A DNA stretch of 15,891 nucleotides from an uncultured Porphyromonadaceae bacterium. Lineage in GTDB: Bacteria; Bacteroidota; Bacteroidia; Bacteroidales; Muribaculaceae. The DNA lies in NCBI GenBank assembly GCA_947176545.1, contig CAMWRB010000013.1:1-15891 (forward strand), read 5' to 3'. A program made the position numbers and the translations under genes. This document shows, one piece after another, positions 15,595 through 15,891 of the stretch (position 1 is its first letter; the number at the start of each line of letters is the position of its first letter). Below the pieces are notes generated by a model that did no database searches, had not been told where the DNA came from, and was given only the letters and a program-made list of their open reading frames with translations.

Positions 15595-15891
15595 TTAAAA
15601 CGGTAAGTCTATTCCATAATAATCAGAAGGTTCTTGTACAAGCGACTTTTGAATTATGCAACTCAGATCTGAAAGCTTATTTTGATAATTTAATCGAATT
15701 TCTTTATTATTTAGTTCTTCTCTTCTATTTCTACCCATTATTACGAAATTGCTTTCCTGTTCAATGCCTAAGAATCTTCGGCCACATAAATTAGCAGCAA
15801 CTCCTGTAGTTGATGATCCGGCAAAGGGGTCAAGAATCCAATCGTCCTCATCTGTACTGGCGAGAATGATACGGGTTAAAAGAGATAATGG
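15595..15891 (-). CDS. C-terminal part of a beta-class-like DNA methyltransferase (gene continues outside the window)
   Basis: This minus-strand frame is open from the window edge down to TAA at 15595-15597 and gives 98 residues. It begins PLSLLTRIILAST, the usual lead-in to motif I, followed by DPFAGSSTTG (15802-15831), the AdoMet-binding motif I of N6-adenine/N4-cytosine methyltransferases, and by RRFLGIEQE, the strand ending in the acidic residue that holds the AdoMet ribose. Motif I near the C-terminus implies the permuted beta-class order (catalytic motif IV first). The last ~45 residues (LNYQNKLSDLSCIIQKSL and onward) are not family core. The stretch is clearly more AT-rich than the rest of the window and uses AGA, ATA and TTA codons, suggesting horizontal transfer. 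It is probably part of a restriction-modification system whose other gene lies beyond the edge; an orphan methylase is also possible. Confidence 0.88.
   Translation of the reverse strand, partial: PLSLLTRIILASTDEDDWILDPFAGSSTTGVAANLCGRRFLGIEQESNFVIMGRNRREELNNKEIRLNYQNKLSDLSCIIQKSLVQEPSDYYGIDLPF

Noticed and set aside
1..15891. CRISPR arrays, insertion sequences, long direct repeats
   Set aside because: I saw no regularly spaced repeats, transposase motifs or terminal inverted repeats anywhere in the window.

Overview
This window most likely comes from a gut member of the Bacteroidales, possibly Muribaculaceae. The signs are AT-rich leaders without a clear Shine-Dalgarno sequence, promoters of the Bacteroidetes form (TTG, a 19-base spacer, TAnnTTTG), and an rnpA-yidD pair that is not next to rpmH. 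The family assignment is inference. The main body is moderately GC-rich and every gene in it lies on the plus strand. The last ~300 bases are AT-rich and coded on the minus strand.

Layout. (1) Bases 1-839 hold the 3' part of RNase R. (2) Bases 906-3221 hold a secreted six-hairpin glycosidase with FN3-like and CBM-like C-terminal domains, followed by a hairpin at 3246-3282. (3) Bases 3222-3822 have no protein gene. They hold a Bacteroidetes-type promoter, the small SRP RNA, tRNA-Thr(UGU) starting a few bases after it, and a strong intrinsic terminator. (4) Bases 3823-9136 hold three genes joined by ATGA overlaps: a GNAT-fold N-acyltransferase of the GlsB/OlsB type, a large exported TPR protein and an outer-membrane beta-barrel. 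(5) Bases 9149-14829 hold closely spaced genes: a small conserved-looking hypothetical protein, ruvB, a Wzx/MATE-like flippase, rnpA, yidD, queG and a CMP-sialate synthetase-like cytidylyltransferase. (6) Bases 14964-15332 hold a 122-residue hypothetical protein. (7) A perfect 11-bp hairpin at 15400-15427 separates this block from a minus-strand, AT-rich fragment of a DNA methyltransferase (15595-15891). That fragment is the edge of a probably acquired restriction-modification or other defence locus.

How the genes relate. SRP RNA, YidD (membrane protein insertion), RnpA and tRNA-Thr are translation and secretion housekeeping. RuvB and QueG are DNA repair and tRNA modification. The GNAT-TPR-barrel trio looks like an envelope module in which a lipid-forming acyltransferase is translationally coupled to an exported TPR scaffold and a plug-less outer-membrane barrel. 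This is the part of the window most likely to be an undescribed system. The flippase and the cytidylyltransferase fit surface-glycan synthesis, but no other sugar genes are present. Other oddities are an RnpA that lacks the usual RNR motif, an SRP RNA whose tip is not a GNRA tetraloop, a QueG with altered cysteine spacing and a possibly leaderless start for the acyltransferase gene.
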